A DNA stretch of 64,000 nucleotides, taken from positions 58,298-122,297 of the forward strand of contig NMRB01002069.1 of assembly GCA_002633025.1 (NCBI GenBank), written 5' to 3'. The first letter of the stretch is position 1, and each line of letters starts with the position of its first letter. The position numbers and the translations under genes were made by a program. Shown in pieces: positions 21,273 to 32,516 of this stretch. Origin of the DNA: Notospermus geniculatus. Taxonomy: Eukaryota > Nemertea > Pilidiophora > Heteronemertea > Lineidae. Under the pieces are notes generated by a model, which saw nothing but the letters and a program-made list of their open reading frames with translations, was not told where the DNA came from and did no database searches.

Positions 21273-21691
21273 AATCAAACTACTCGCGAAAATGGACAGA
21301 ACTGAAGAGCGACGACTATGATGAGGGACGAAATAGCGTCCAATGTGCCATTAGCCATACACGAACCTCAAGTATCATGGATTTTATCTCCATGAGTGGC
21401 GGATAAGTATAGCGATATCACTCTCCGATATGCCCGCGTCAATCTGAGTGGGTACTTGACGACCTATGATCGAATGTCTGGCTAGTCTTCGGTTGGTGGA
21501 AGTGGGGTGAGTTCCGTACTTATCCTAAAGGGTCACTGCCATTGTTCCGTTTGCCTCACGCTTGCCAGTCGCATGCCAAATAAACTGACTTATCTAAAAT
21601 GGTGTTACGTACATGTACTTACGTAAAATGACGTCACTCTCGGAAGAAATACAACAGATTCATTCGATGTGACGTCAAAATGATGTCATTA
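21273..21691. other. No recognisable feature
   Basis: Apparently unique; several TGACGTCA-like words (TGACGTCAC, TGACGTCAAA) near 21630-21680 could be CRE-type sites but are not supported further. Confidence 0.45.
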
Positions 21692-21840
21692 GGGAGGTTT
21701 CGAAATCAAACGATAAACGTAAACTTCACGACAACGTTATTTTTCATACCACACATTAACCAGATTTTGTATTGCATTTTCGGTACAAAAATAACGTTGT
21801 CGTTAACGTTAACGTTTATCGTTTGATTTCGAAACCTCCC
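21692..21840. mobile_element. TA-flanked MITE, family G1
   Basis: 149 bp between TA at 21690-21691 and 21841-21842, ends GGGAGGTTTCGAAATC / GATTTCGAAACCTCCC. Right next to it (21843-21890) is another terminus-like stretch ending AACCTCACTA, so this may be a composite with a G2/G3-type end. Confidence 0.88.
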
Positions 21841-22770
21841 TAATAACGTTAGCGTTAGCGTTAACGCATGGTTTCTTAACCTCACTATTGTATTATTGAC
21901 GTTTTGTTATTAAACGGAAAAACAATGTATTGGATAATGAAGTGTGGATGAATTGCAAAATAGCATCATCGTTGGTATGGCATGTTTTGCTGCCTCTATT
22001 GATAGACTGAAGAAGTACATTGCATTTTGTTCGTATCGATTTTTCATAGCTTTTTTAAAACAAATATTCAACTTTTTTTCTCAGAACAACGTCGCCGATT
22101 TTATTACAATGAACTTTGTTTTGACGGCGAAAAACACACATAAACAAGCTTCCTTTGTTGATTTCTGGTACACACCACTTCCAATACCTCCAGCATAACT
22201 ATGCGTTTGGGAATAAGATACGTGACCTCACGATCGATCCGCAGTATCGGTAGACCTAGACTGGTCCCCTGTAAGATTTTGTATTGCATTTTCGGTACAA
22301 AAATAACGTTGTCGTTAACGTTAACGTTTATCGTTTGATTTCGAAACCTCCCTAATAACGTTAGCATTAGCGTTAACGCATGGTTTCTTAACCTTACTAT
22401 TGTATTATTGACGTTTTGTTATTAAACGGAAAAACAATGTATTGGATAATGATGTGTGGATGAATTGCAAAATAGCATCATCGTTGGTATGGCATGCTTT
22501 GCTGCCTCTATTGATAGACTGAAGAAGTACATTGCATTTTGTTCGTATCGATTTTTCATAGCTTTTTTAAAACAAATATTCAACTTTTTTTCTCAGAACA
22601 ACGTCGCCGATCCTATTTTATTACAATGAACTTTGTTTTGACGGCGAAAAACACACATAAACAAGCTTCCTTTGTTGATTTCTGGTACACACCACTTCCA
22701 ATACCTCCAGCAGAACTATGCGTTTAGGAATAAGATACGTGACCTCACGATCCGCAGTACCGGTAGACCT
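21762..22770 (+). repeat. 0.5-kb tandem duplication
   Basis: 21762-22257 and 22274-22770 are nearly identical units of about 496 bp. Each begins inside a G1 element (AGATTTTGTATTGCATTTTC) and ends GGTAGACCT. The second unit therefore contains only half of the G1 palindrome, showing that the duplication happened after the G1 insertion. A 16-bp linker matches the terminus of the element at 41390-41642. No coding sequence. Confidence 0.92.
22256..22272 (+). repeat. Orphan terminus of family M4 at duplication junction
   Basis: CTAGACTGGTCCCCTGT matches the terminal TAGACTGGTCCC of the element at 41390-41642. It sits exactly between the two tandem units. No partner end is seen nearby. Confidence 0.55.
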
Positions 22771-22780
22771 CGAATGAAAC

Positions 22781-23202
22781 CATTCGGAACGACCTGAGGC
22801 GAACTGCTTATCTATCCACTGGTGGGCGGCGCATTTCACCTCGGACACAAGTCCAAGGCAGCCATGTTGTTATCAACAAACCCACGTGACCGACCGTGGG
22901 ACTATTTTCGCCGAATTTTGGCCTGCTAAGCTATCCAACCTTATTTCCTGGATAAGTTCAGGCATATTATATATAAACTTACCGATATGTCACCCAATTT
23001 ACCACTTATTGATCAATAACGCTACGTTTTTGTGTGACCTATTTCGTTCATGCGCAGGGTGTGATGAGGCGACCGCATCCAAACCACCAGGAACGCATTG
23101 AAATCGTTGCGCGTTCAAGATGGCTGCCTTGGAATTGTGTCCGAGGGGAAATGCGAGTGTCTACGGAAATTGCCGAGCAGTTGCCTTCGGAAGTTCCGAA
23201 TG
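22781..23202. mobile_element. MITE with perfect 9-bp target duplication (family M3)
   Basis: 422 bp starting CATTCGGAACGACCTGAGG and ending CTTCGGAAGTTCCGAATG, flanked by GAATGAAAC at 22772-22780 and 23203-23211. The arms extend through CATTTCACCTCGGACACAAG and its partner. A second copy at 46966-47389 has a different perfect 9-bp duplication. This is strong evidence of transposition with a 9-bp stagger, as in Mutator-like elements. Non-coding. Confidence 0.94.
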
Positions 23203-24682
23203 GAATGAAACATGCCGCCTAGCGGCGGGTCCTGGGATCTTTGCGTCTCGTAACTGGTTAACCCGAGGAACGTTTTCAGAAACATCCTATACTACATGTA
23301 GCTCCGCAACGCCAACAGCTCGTGCTTGGAGAGCTATATCGGCAAAGCCAGCATTGTGTCGCTTTCAAAGTACATTTGTTGAAAACGGAATCGCCGCGAG
23401 GAACGACGTGACACGCTTTTGGCAATTCAGAGGAGCGGAAAGAGCCAAGATTCAAGTTCCTTAATTTGACAATTAGAGTCACTATTACCATCAAAGTAGC
23501 CGTGAGATATCGTCAGACTGCTGGTCTTCTGGCCATGGTCGGGAGAGAGAGAGAGAGAAACACGATTGGACTTCGTTCCGCTCTCTAATTGGCGTAGCAG
23601 TTAGTATGAAGGCGGTCAGCGCTATTTTGGTACATTCGAGGATGAAGGTCTTTTCATGACTTGGTGCACATTATAGATGGAATCCCCTGGCGCCGTCTTG
23701 TCAAGAATAGTAGTTAAAAATACAAAAGATTTTAGTAAAGGCCTACAGAAAAGTGCCTGAAGCAGAGTCCTCATCGCTAGCAGCCATCTTGCCAAAATTA
23801 CGTCACCGTCATGGTGATTTCCCCCACGGGGGGGGGGGGGGGGGGGNGGGGGGGGGGGGGGGGTGGAGAACCAATCGTCTGTGAATCGACGAAAGAATTT
23901 CAATGGTGATGATTTTACAGAAAGGTGCCTGCAGCAGAGTCTCCGGAACTTTTCTGTAAATCTATAGGTGATGACACAGAAGTTAATTTGGCAACTTTCC
24001 CTCCAACAGAGAGACCATAATGAGAATGCACAAGCATTGGTATCAACTCTAACATGTCTAACGTCATAAGGCTCCGCAAATATGGTAATATCACCAGTAG
24101 GCTAAATATTACAGACTTGTAAAATCCCATATACATGTAAATGACTCAGATAAAAAAATCTCTCGAAATAAACCTTTTTTCTTCAGTGTTGTCATTCCCT
24201 TTTCATGCGTTGTTGGCCAACTTGAAAGTTGCTTCAGATTGAATTCTTACTTTCCAATTGACTTCTGCCTTGTATCACTCCCATCTAAAACCTAATCACC
24301 CGGTCCCCAATGACACCAGAGTTAGTGATTGCTCGTTATAAACACATGTGTCTCCTCCTACCAGTACAGGTGCTCAGAGGACCAACAAGGCTTGAGATCA
24401 TCTTAGTTGCGATTAGCTCAGACTGCGGCCAATCCTGCCTCACGAATAGAAATCACTGTCGCGAGCTGGTCCCAGTTGGTGGCCTTTAATCCCGGTTAAT
24501 GATGCCGTCGACATTGCCTCTCTTGTAGACAAGACATAAGAAGTGATGATTTGGGAAGTAGGCTAAGGGGATGGAAAGGTCATTGAGGAAACCATGGAAG
24601 GTTTGTCTGGGTACTAATAAGCAGAACATTCCTATAAAGAGACAGTGATTCCTCTGCTAACGCTGAAAGGATGTTGTCTGGA
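23203..24682. other. Apparently unique stretch with a poly-G tract
   Basis: No gene or element end recognised. Contains a GA repeat near 23548-23559, and a GTGCCTGAAGCAGAGTC word near 23752 that recurs in similar form at 23926. Also contains the poly-G tract listed separately. Confidence 0.45.
23828..23863 (+). repeat. Poly-G tract with one N
   Basis: An almost pure run of 36 positions of G, with N at 23847. It could form G-quadruplexes, but true length is uncertain because such tracts stall sequencing. Confidence 0.95.
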
Positions 24683-25004
24683 CAGGGCCGTAGCTAGCTT
24701 TTTTTGGCTAGGGGGGCATTTTAAGCAGACGAGCTGACCGGACGGAGGCTTCGCCTTCCAGCACCAAAGGGCCGTGTTTTGCGGCCCTTTGGTGAAAATT
24801 TGGTGCGGCCCTTTGGTGAAATGCGGCCCTTTGGTGAAAATTACAAGCTCTGAGATGTGATTTGAGGTCAATTTCCTGCACTCTGAGACACGAACAATTC
24901 TGATCTTCTATCCCATTTGATTTTGCTGAAAACTTCTTTTTCCAACAATTGGCCTGGGGGGGGGGGGCATTTGCCCCCCTGTCCGTATGCTAGCTACGGG
25001 CCTG
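24683..25004. mobile_element. Inverted-repeat element ending CAGGGCCGTAGCTAGC
   Basis: 322 bp from CAGGGCCGTAGCTAGC to GCTAGCTACGGGCCTG, flanked by CTGGA at 24678-24682 and 25005-25009. The interior holds three direct copies of CGGCCCTTTGGTGAAA at 24782-24839 and one inverted part-copy at 24763-24774. A G-run then leads into GCATTTGCCCC. A partial relative starts CAGGGGCGTAGATAGC near 28855. Superfamily unassigned. Confidence 0.85.
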
Positions 25005-25009
25005 CTGGA

Positions 25010-25721
25010 TGACCCATAAGGTCAAGTTTGGTGTTCTGTATTAGGTCATGCACACACTTGTAATGCAATGCTAATGCATACCAATACATACATGTACAAA
25101 TGTGTATGAATTGCTGAATATGTTGCACCATAATAGAGTTTGAATTAAGAAATTAAACCTGAGGCGGGAGGTGAGGGGGTCCTGGTTGCTAAAATGTAGT
25201 CCAAACCCAAGGCGCTTTGTTGCCGACGGTTTGGAGATTCTACCCAATTTGTCAGAAATAAAAGGTTTTCCGGGGTAAAATGCCCGTATTTTCCCATAAC
25301 ATCATATTTACAGTATTATCTTGCATATATTTTGTGCCCGCCTGGAGCAATGTCCGCAGATTACCCTTTGGCGCAGTTCCAAAATGGCAACCTCGTCCTC
25401 ATGTTTCGTTTACATTTTCATTGGAAGAAGAAAGTGTGAAAATCTTTGTAACCCGATCGTGATGTTTGTTGCACTGAAGTTGTTAAGTGTTAAGTACACG
25501 TTCTGGATATCGCGATCGAGTATTGTGACTTGTGTATTTTCGGAGTTATTCGGTGGCGTTTTAATCGACTGCATAGGGGTGCGTGCATTTCTGTGTACAT
25601 CTACTTCCGGGTATGCGAGATCTATCGCACCCGGGCCCTTATGTTGAAGTCGTCTATAAGAACACGAATTGACGGCTAGGGTAGCTCTGATGAACGAATG
25701 ACTTTAACAACTATCAAGGGA
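25010..25721. other. Apparently unique, no recognisable feature
   Basis: No gene supported. The open frame at 25321-25647 has no recognisable domain and no other support. Confidence 0.4.
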
Positions 25722-25968
25722 GTAAGATATTAAAGTGGAAAATAAGAAGTGGGAAATTTTGGCATTTTGCGCGAATTTTTGAATTTCTCAAATTGGGAGA
25801 AAATTTTCCCATTTTGAGAAATATTGCCCGAAAAATCTGACAAAATGTCAGGTCATTTTAAGAAAATTTCTCAAAATGGGAAACAATTTATCCCAATTTG
25901 AGAAATTGAAAAATTTGCGCAAAATTCCAAAATTTCCCACTTCTTATTTTCCACTTTTATTTCTTACT
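25722..25968. mobile_element. Long palindromic element
   Basis: About 247 bp of near-continuous inverted repeat. GTGGAAAATAAGAAGTGGGA on the left pairs with its complement on the right, and TTTCTCAAATTGGGA pairs with TCCCAATTTGAGAAA near the centre. The flanks are TA-rich (AGTAAGATATTAAAG against TTTATTTCTTACTA). A transcript would fold into an ~110-bp hairpin. Confidence 0.85.
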
Positions 25969-27377
25969 ACCTTTATTCGAATCGTAGCTGATTGCACTTC
26001 ACTTTCGGTGGGTTAATCCCCAACCGTTGTTTGCCACTTCTGCTCGCTAGGATCGGGATAAACACGATTATCGATAGCAGACAGACGAGACAACGCCTCA
26101 GTTCTTTCCATCCCGCCCCAAGACATTGTTGCTGCAGCTGCGTACTCTTTGTAAAATGCATCGTCTATCACCTTCCCCGAAAGCGAGTTTTAGAACCAAC
26201 GCAAACGGTAACGATGACGTCACACCCTACTGCAAACTCGTCCCCAGTGGGTTTACGTATCCACAACACCACTGGAAAGGGCTGCGACCGGTGTAGCAGT
26301 AAATAGTGTCCCCCTGTAAAAAGTGTCCACTTCTATTGTTGAATGACGGATTAAGCAGCATGGGTATAGAAACCACTTGTCAGAGATTAGAATGTAACAA
26401 TAGGACCTTTTGTTCCCCGGACAGTTTTTCCTAGGACATTCTTTGCCTTCACACCTGTACTACTTTAGGAATACTGCGCATGCGCGTTGTCAGGGGTTTG
26501 GTTACATCAGCGCATCGATATATGCTAATTTTGAGGCGAATCACACCGAGGCTGGCACCCGCGGCATGATGTCAAATAGTTCCCGACTAACTAACTATTC
26601 GTTAAAATTGCTCTAGTAATACTCAAACAACTTCGTGTTTCGGGCTATTATATGGCTTTTGGGGCATATATGATATTTTTTAGTCATCAAATAACGAAAT
26701 ATTGCGTGAAACAAATATTTTGCCACGCTGCCAGTGGTTGACCAGAAATTTTGGTCAAGTCGTAGCCCTTTCCAGAGATATCCTCGGCTGAGGTACATGT
26801 AGATCTGGGTACGAGATTGACCCTACTGGTCTTTGGTTTGTTCAATGCATGTCAGTAGCTGGTGACGTCATACGCATCGTGGATGATAAAGAATTCATTA
26901 CTGACTGTGGAATATTGCTATTGAGGTGGATTTCTGAGCGAACCAATGAGTGAACTCTTATTTAGTGACGTCAGCAATGTCGTCATAGCAAACATCTGCT
27001 GCCGAATTGTTATAGACTATAAATGAGACATCATGATGATTAGGAAACGTAATAAACTCGCGACATTCAGAGCTAATAAAATATCCTTGAAATTTTTCGA
27101 TCGGAAGACTCATATACGTTGGCGTTAATCTTTCATTCCGCCGTTCAAATACTCCGCGGAAGGTTAATGTCCTTAGAGTTATGAAAACATACATTTTTAA
27201 TCAACGTCATTCGCACTTCCTGGGTTTCCATCCCGTTTAATCATATCTTCAAACGCTTTCCCATCCACTTTGTATGTGCTGTGTTACCAGGGTCTTAGAC
27301 TCTACTCAAATGTACATGTACTTAGATGTAAGCAGGCTGTCTCGCGAGTCCACTCCTAGTTCAATAAGGATGTAAAG
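25969..27377. other. Apparently unique, no recognisable feature
   Basis: No gene, RNA, tandem array or element end recognised in 1.4 kb. Confidence 0.4.
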
Positions 27378-27629
27378 GCCTGTCTGCACCATCAACATTT
27401 CTAAAACATTTCAAAAACATCCAGCTGCAACATTTCCAAAACACCGTTGTTTTCGGTTTGTTGCACAGTGTGGACTGGACCTGCACTTTTGCAAAACAAT
27501 TTGAAAACATGTTTTGATGATGTTGCTGAGTGTAGACCAACCTCGAAACAAGCCGCAACATTTCCAAAACAGTTTTCAAAATGTTTTGTCGCAGAAATGT
27601 TTTGAAAATGTTGATGGTGCAGACAGGCC
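27378..27629. mobile_element. Inverted-repeat element ending GGCCTGTCTGCACC
   Basis: 252 bp, ends GGCCTGTCTGCACCATCAAC and GTTGATGGTGCAGACAGGCC. Internal words ACATTTCCAAAACA and TTTTGAAAACATGTTTTG repeat on both strands. A second copy starts at 42218 and is interrupted after about 42390, resuming near 43670. Confidence 0.85.
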
Positions 27630-27807
27630 GCAACACTTTTTATAAGGGTTTAAAAGAACATGAATACTTTTTTTTTACTTTTTACATTCTCCTTCATCAA
27701 GCTTGTTAAAAGTTGTATAATATGTAAAGAAATAGGCCCTAATTAATGAAATGTTGTTTATCAAACACTTTCTTGGATCAGAAGTGACATCTTTCTACAA
27801 CATCCAG

Positions 27808-27999
27808 GTTTTCATGAAACTACTTAAGTCAATGTGTTACACTTATCCTTTGTTCAACAAAAAAGATAAATATCACACTTTGACTTAAGTATGGTTATAA
27901 ATATGGGCCCATGACCTATAGGTCAAAGTGTGATACTTATCTTTTGTGTTGAACAAAGGATAAGTGTCACACTTAGACTTAAGTAGTTTTATGAAAACC
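27808..27999. mobile_element. Palindromic element with ACTTAAGT arms
   Basis: Arms GGTTTTCATGAAACTACTTA and its complement, with GTGTTACACTTATCCTTTG and CAAAGGATAAGTGTCACAC inside. The same arm sequence forms the shorter element at 28035-28140, so two copies of one family lie 40 bp apart. Confidence 0.8.
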
Positions 28000-28034
28000 T
28001 CGATCTTGTACATGTATAAAGATCTAACACTTCT

Positions 28035-28140
28035 GGGGCCATATTCATAAAACTACTTAAGTAAGTGTGACACTTATCCTTTTTTGACACAAAAGATAAG
28101 TGTCACACTTAGACTTAAGTAGTTTTATGAATATGGCCCC
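28035..28140. mobile_element. Short near-perfect palindrome ending GGGGCCATATTCATAAAAC
   Basis: 106 bp from GGGGCCATATTCATAAAAC to its complement, with ACACTTATCC/GGATAAGTGT-type arms meeting around a tiny loop. It belongs to a group of elements with GGGCC-TATTCATAAA ends (29310, 46340, 57343, 7298). Confidence 0.88.
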
Positions 28141-29309
28141 TGATCAAAAAAGTGTTCGATAAACCAGTGATTGTAATGGAAGTATTCAAAGTACAAAATG
28201 TAACAATGGGAGTTTGTTATCCATTTGGTCACATGATGACTTATAGAACAGAGGTGACACCTATATAGAGGCTCATTGTTCGAGAGATGCGGTTCACCAA
28301 GCACGGCCAATCACACCTTGAATCGTCATGAATAATAGGTGGCGTGTGTGTACTATAATTTCAAATTGAAATTGAAATTGAAATTGAAACACACGCATGT
28401 TCTCGCGTGGTCTGCTTCACCGTGGATAACACTATTACGTGTACTTGTAATCTGGCTTATTACCTGCATAGGGTCATGTCATCATGTAATGTTCGATCTC
28501 TCCTTATACCACGCTATATCTGGTCATAAATTTGACGGACTTTCAGATCTTCAGTGGCAACCAGCCTTAGCATCTAAGCACTGTGATTACGTCTTGCTCG
28601 GAGGAACGAGGGTGCATGCGCTTATAGCTATTTCGAGGAGCAGCAGCAATAAACCTCCTGATTGAAATTGGTCTAGGAGGACCTCAGTCGTCAATCAGAT
28701 CAAGATCAAAGGAAGGCGATGATTGGATAGTAGGGCCCTATTGGGATGGACGTCACTTTTGGTCAAGGGATGGACAGGATTGATGACGGCTGACAAGCGC
28801 TCATTCGAGGAGATTTTCTCCAACATCAGACGCGTCTTGTTAGTGAGGTTGGCAGGGGCGTAGATAGCGGGGGGGGGGGGGCAGGGGGCAAATGCCCCCT
28901 CCCAGAGCAAAAAGGGGCAAAACAAATTTCTGCTTGAATAGGTCTTTTGCTGGCATAAAGGAAAGTCATTTTCTAGAACCTGGAGCATTCACCATCTCCA
29001 CGCATGCGCAAGCTAAACCGCAACAAACCTGAACTAATCCATCAATCGTCTGTTCAATTTCTTCAGCGAGAATTTTTCTATCAATCAATCTAACTGTGAT
29101 TAATCTTAATTTTCAACTGCTTTGAATTATAGTCGAACAATAGAACTGCTGTGAAGTTAAAAATTAATTAGACGCTTGTTGATTACATGAAGTGAAATGC
29201 ATCTTGTACGTTTTCCGAAGCCGAGAACTTCTTTTAGGTTGGTGGGTTGTGTGTGTGTGTGGGGGGGGGGGGGCAGTAATGTCTGATACACATGTAGTGC
29301 TATGAACCA
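28141..29309. other. Mixed sequence with a TTGAAA microsatellite and G-tract fragment
   Basis: About five copies of TTGAAA lie at 28364-28389. A CAGGGGCGTAGATAGC terminus followed by a G-run and GGGGGCAAATGCCCCCTC lies near 28855-28945, a fragment of the family at 24683. A GT repeat followed by poly-G lies at 29248-29273. No gene recognised. Confidence 0.6.
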
Positions 29310-29432
29310 GGGCCTATATTTAAAAAAACTTGCTAGCTTGGTTCGTTGCTTGTTGTGTACGTATACATTGGCTTTGTACGCTGTGCACTTAAGCAAGTAA
29401 CTAAGGCTAGCAAGGTTTTATGAATATGGACC
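29310..29432. mobile_element. Short inverted-repeat element ending GGGCCTATATT
   Basis: Left GGGCCTATATTTAAAAAAAC pairs imperfectly with right GTTTTATGAATATGGACC; TTGCTAGC and GCTAGCAA follow inward. Fits the GGGCC-TATTCATAAA terminal group, with a unique interior. Confidence 0.7.
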
Positions 29433-29702
29433 AAGGGTTCCTTGTCCGAGAGACAGGTCCTGATGTGCCATTCAAGTTCAAGTCGTGATGTATGCGTAGC
29501 CCGATTACTCTTCTACGAAGGATGCCATACTTCTCATCCCATTTACCCCAGCAGCGAAAAAATAGCAAAAAGTTGCCAGTCAGCAGCAAGTGTGCTCAGT
29601 TGTTTGTGTGGTAATGGCTGGTACATGTATTCGAAGAAGTTAGCAAATACTTTTACTTAAGATATGCACAGCGAGGTCCAATGTAAATGAATATCAGCCC
29701 AT

Positions 29703-29935
29703 GGGTCTTATGAATAAAGACTAGTAAATGCTTTTACTTGAATTTGGCAATACAAATGCACTGTACAGGCAATGCTGTACAAATCTGAAGTAAAAGCATT
29801 TGCTGGAGTGTTTATTCAATTGACCCAATGCCTGGTGTTCATAAAAGTTAGCAAATGCTTTTGCTTAAGGTCCCATGTAACTGTATTGCAAAACTTAAAG
29901 TAAAAGAATTTGCCACCTTTTATGAATATCAGCCA
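29703..29935. mobile_element. Two adjacent palindromes with AGCAAATGCTTTTACTT arms
   Basis: 29703-29826 (GGGTCTTATGAATAAAGAC to GTTTATTCAATTGACCC) and 29829-29935 (GGTGTTCATAAAAGTTAGC to GCCACCTTTTATGAATATC) share the arm word AAATGCTTTTACTT or a close variant. They look like two members of one family inserted side by side, again with TTCATAAA-type ends. Confidence 0.7.
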
Positions 29936-30309
29936 ATATCTTAAAAGTCACGCAATTACTGATGGAAGGTCCTCTTAAGTAATTCAGACGGGAAAGAAAG
30001 TCCCTTATGTATTCTATCAAACATGAAGGTGAACTTGAATATTTTTCATTCCGTTTGACTCGAGTGGAAATTAATACCGTATAATGGAACATTTTCGAAG
30101 TTCAGCGAATGCACACTCTGACTTGCCTGTACAGAATTAATAAACAGTTTTGTCTTTGAAGATTTCCCAGCGTTCTATTTGATAGGTCGCACCCCATATA
30201 TTATTCATATCTTGGCAAGTACTGCCCACTCTCTGAAGATAATTTGAAATGTTTTCTTTCTGCTATTTTTTTCATATCACGTCAGTTTCTAAAATGCCGA
30301 AGCAGGCTT

Positions 30310-30500
30310 ATTATTCTGGTGCAAGTGTGAAAGGAATGGTTGTCTCCTAGGAATGCAAGTGCCAGTTACAATAGTCTCTTCTTGCTGGAAGGTTATATTC
30401 GAATAGTTAGGGTCTCTTTAGCCGTGTATTATAACCTTTTCCCTCCTGGGAAAGTAAAACGTGACTTAGATTCCAGGGGGATTTAGATTCCTGTTACGCC
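30310..30500. mobile_element. Imperfect inverted-repeat element
   Basis: GTGTGAAAGGAATGG ... CTCCTAGGAATGCAAG on the left pairs loosely with TTCCAGGGGGATTTAGATTCC on the right. The left arm shares TCCTAGGAATGCAAG with the better preserved element at 53707-53878. Confidence 0.55.
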
Positions 30501-30589
30501 GGCATTTTCAACAATTGATCATCTCCAAATTTTTATCATAGGTACATCTAATAAGGATACATGACATATCTAACGGGTTTTTGATTTGA

Positions 30590-31140
30590 CCTACTTTTCA
30601 AGGTCACAGAGGTCAAAGTTCAAAATTTGTCCATTTGGTGGCACGTTTCGTGGCTATTGACCTAGATTCTTCTAACTTGGTATGGTTATGTATCTAGGTC
30701 CCCTCTACATGTATGTGTTCAGTAATTTTCGGCACGATTCTACCTCAAAAACATGGCCGGCAGGCGGCCATCTTTGAAAATGGCTTTTGGCCCATATTTC
30801 ATAAATTACTGCAACTAGAGTGTTTTGACCTTGAAATTGAATGTTACCCTCTATACGTACATAAAATGTTGACCCTTTTCGACTTCAAATATGGTGGCCA
30901 GTCGGCCATCTTGAAAATGGTACTTTAGCCACTACCTCATGAAGAACAGTAGCTAGAATGCTGTAACTTAGTACAAATATGTATGCAGAAACCCTGTTTT
31001 TGTTTGCCAAATTTTAGCTCTATTGCACTTTAAATATGGCCGCCAGTCGTCCATCTTGGAAAATGTGCTTTGGCTCACTAACGTATGAACAATACCACAA
31101 AGAAAGTTCTAACTTGGTATGGTGTTTCCCTGGAATATAT
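30590..31140. repeat. Diverged ~140-bp tandem repeat with GGCCATCTTGAAAATG
   Basis: The word GGCCATCTTGAAAATGG or a close variant recurs near 30766, 30904 and 31048, with similar intervening text (ATATGGCCGCCAG, CTAACTTGGTATGG). Related blocks occur near 45710-45735 and 49440-49600. A TCAAGGTCA word is at about 30600. No coding role seen. Confidence 0.65.
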
Positions 31141-32233
31141 TAATGACTTGACACTTGTCGTTCGTTCTTCTGGTACATTCACCCAGGTGAGCGCATGGTC
31201 CATGGACCATTTCATTATTATGTTTTTAATGCCCCTCAACTGATAATGTTTTTGTTACCAGAAATATGTTACCTGAAGTAAATTTTATGAAGAAGTCGAA
31301 TATCGCATTCATTGCCACATGCCGTCAAAACCCCTCTTGAGATTTCATTGTGGAATCCCTCAGATATATAATGGAATTCATCTTCAATATCTGACTTCAC
31401 AGGAGTAGGACTTCGCACGATACTTTGACTCAAATTGCCATTCAGATTTCCGTTATTACTTGAAGCGAAGCAGGTGCTGGAGCTCCCCAGCTAAATAAAT
31501 GGAATCTCTTTAGATTCTCGTTTTGTTTGACAATTTGTCCAAAATGCCTTTAGTTTCACAATCGGCGATACATCCGTGGAACTGCGGCGACTCTTTTTCT
31601 TTTGTAGCCATCAATTCATCTCCCGTTGCAACTTCAATTTAAAGTTTCTGGTTACTTGAGATTTTCCATAAGTTTACCGCCGAATTATTCAATGAAACTT
31701 TTATCTGGTGCCACGAAAGCTAGATATTGACACTCCGTCAAAATTCATGTACATTCCGTTTGGAATGCGCTGATGATGAAAGTAACCTTGAGATGGGATT
31801 CACATCCACCGATTTATTACGAATTTAGCCATTCTCCCGGAAATCGTGCGACAAAAGTTAAAAATCCATTAAATCATTCTTAATGTCGTAAGCGACCTCA
31901 TGGATTGCCACCATGGGAGCCATTATTGCCCCATCTATCAATGACAACAATCTCGACAATGAGGTGTTCGAACCGTGACGTCACAGATGACAGATCGACA
32001 CGTCGAAATAAAGAGGGATGGAAGTCCCTCAGAACTCGCGGTTTATAACCAAACATGACAAATGCATTTGTCGAGTGATAATTGGATGAAACATATGGAA
32101 AAAAATGAGGCGATTAGTTTCCATATAACTAGGACGTGCCTGTCATGAAGTGTTTTGCCTTGGGCTCTGCCGGATATTTTTTTCTCCCCCTTCGCTGTAC
32201 TCGCTAGATTGCCCGTGCATTCTTCTCATTATA
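31141..32233. other. Apparently unique, no recognisable feature
   Basis: About 1.1 kb without repeats or coding signals that I can see. Its lack of repeats stands out in this window. Confidence 0.4.
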
Positions 32234-32516
32234 GGGCGACTTAGAAATCAAACGATAAACGTAAACTTTACGACAACGTTATTTTTCATACTACATATTC
32301 ATCAGATTTTATATTGCATTTTCGGTACAAAAATAACGTTGTCGTTAACGTTTACTTTATCGTATGAGGGAGGTTTCGAAATCAAACGATAAACGTAAAC
32401 GTTAACGACAACGTTCTTTTTGTACCGAAAATGCAATATAAAATCTGGTTAATATGTACTATGAAAATAACGTTGTCGTTAACGTTTACGTTTATCGTTT
32501 GATTTCGAAACCTCCC
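32234..32516. mobile_element. Two abutting G1-family MITEs
   Basis: 32368-32516 is a complete G1 element (GGGAGGTTTCGAAATC ends). 32234-32367 is a degraded copy directly before it, with GGGCGACTTAGAAATC at its left and a damaged right end. They share the AACGACAACGTT and GCATTTTCGGTAC words. Likely one element inserted at or beside the terminus of another. Confidence 0.85.

Noticed and set aside
21622-21680. Cluster of TGACGTCA-type words as a CRE promoter
   Set aside because: Only a few near-matches in a featureless stretch, with no nearby gene or transcription start signal.
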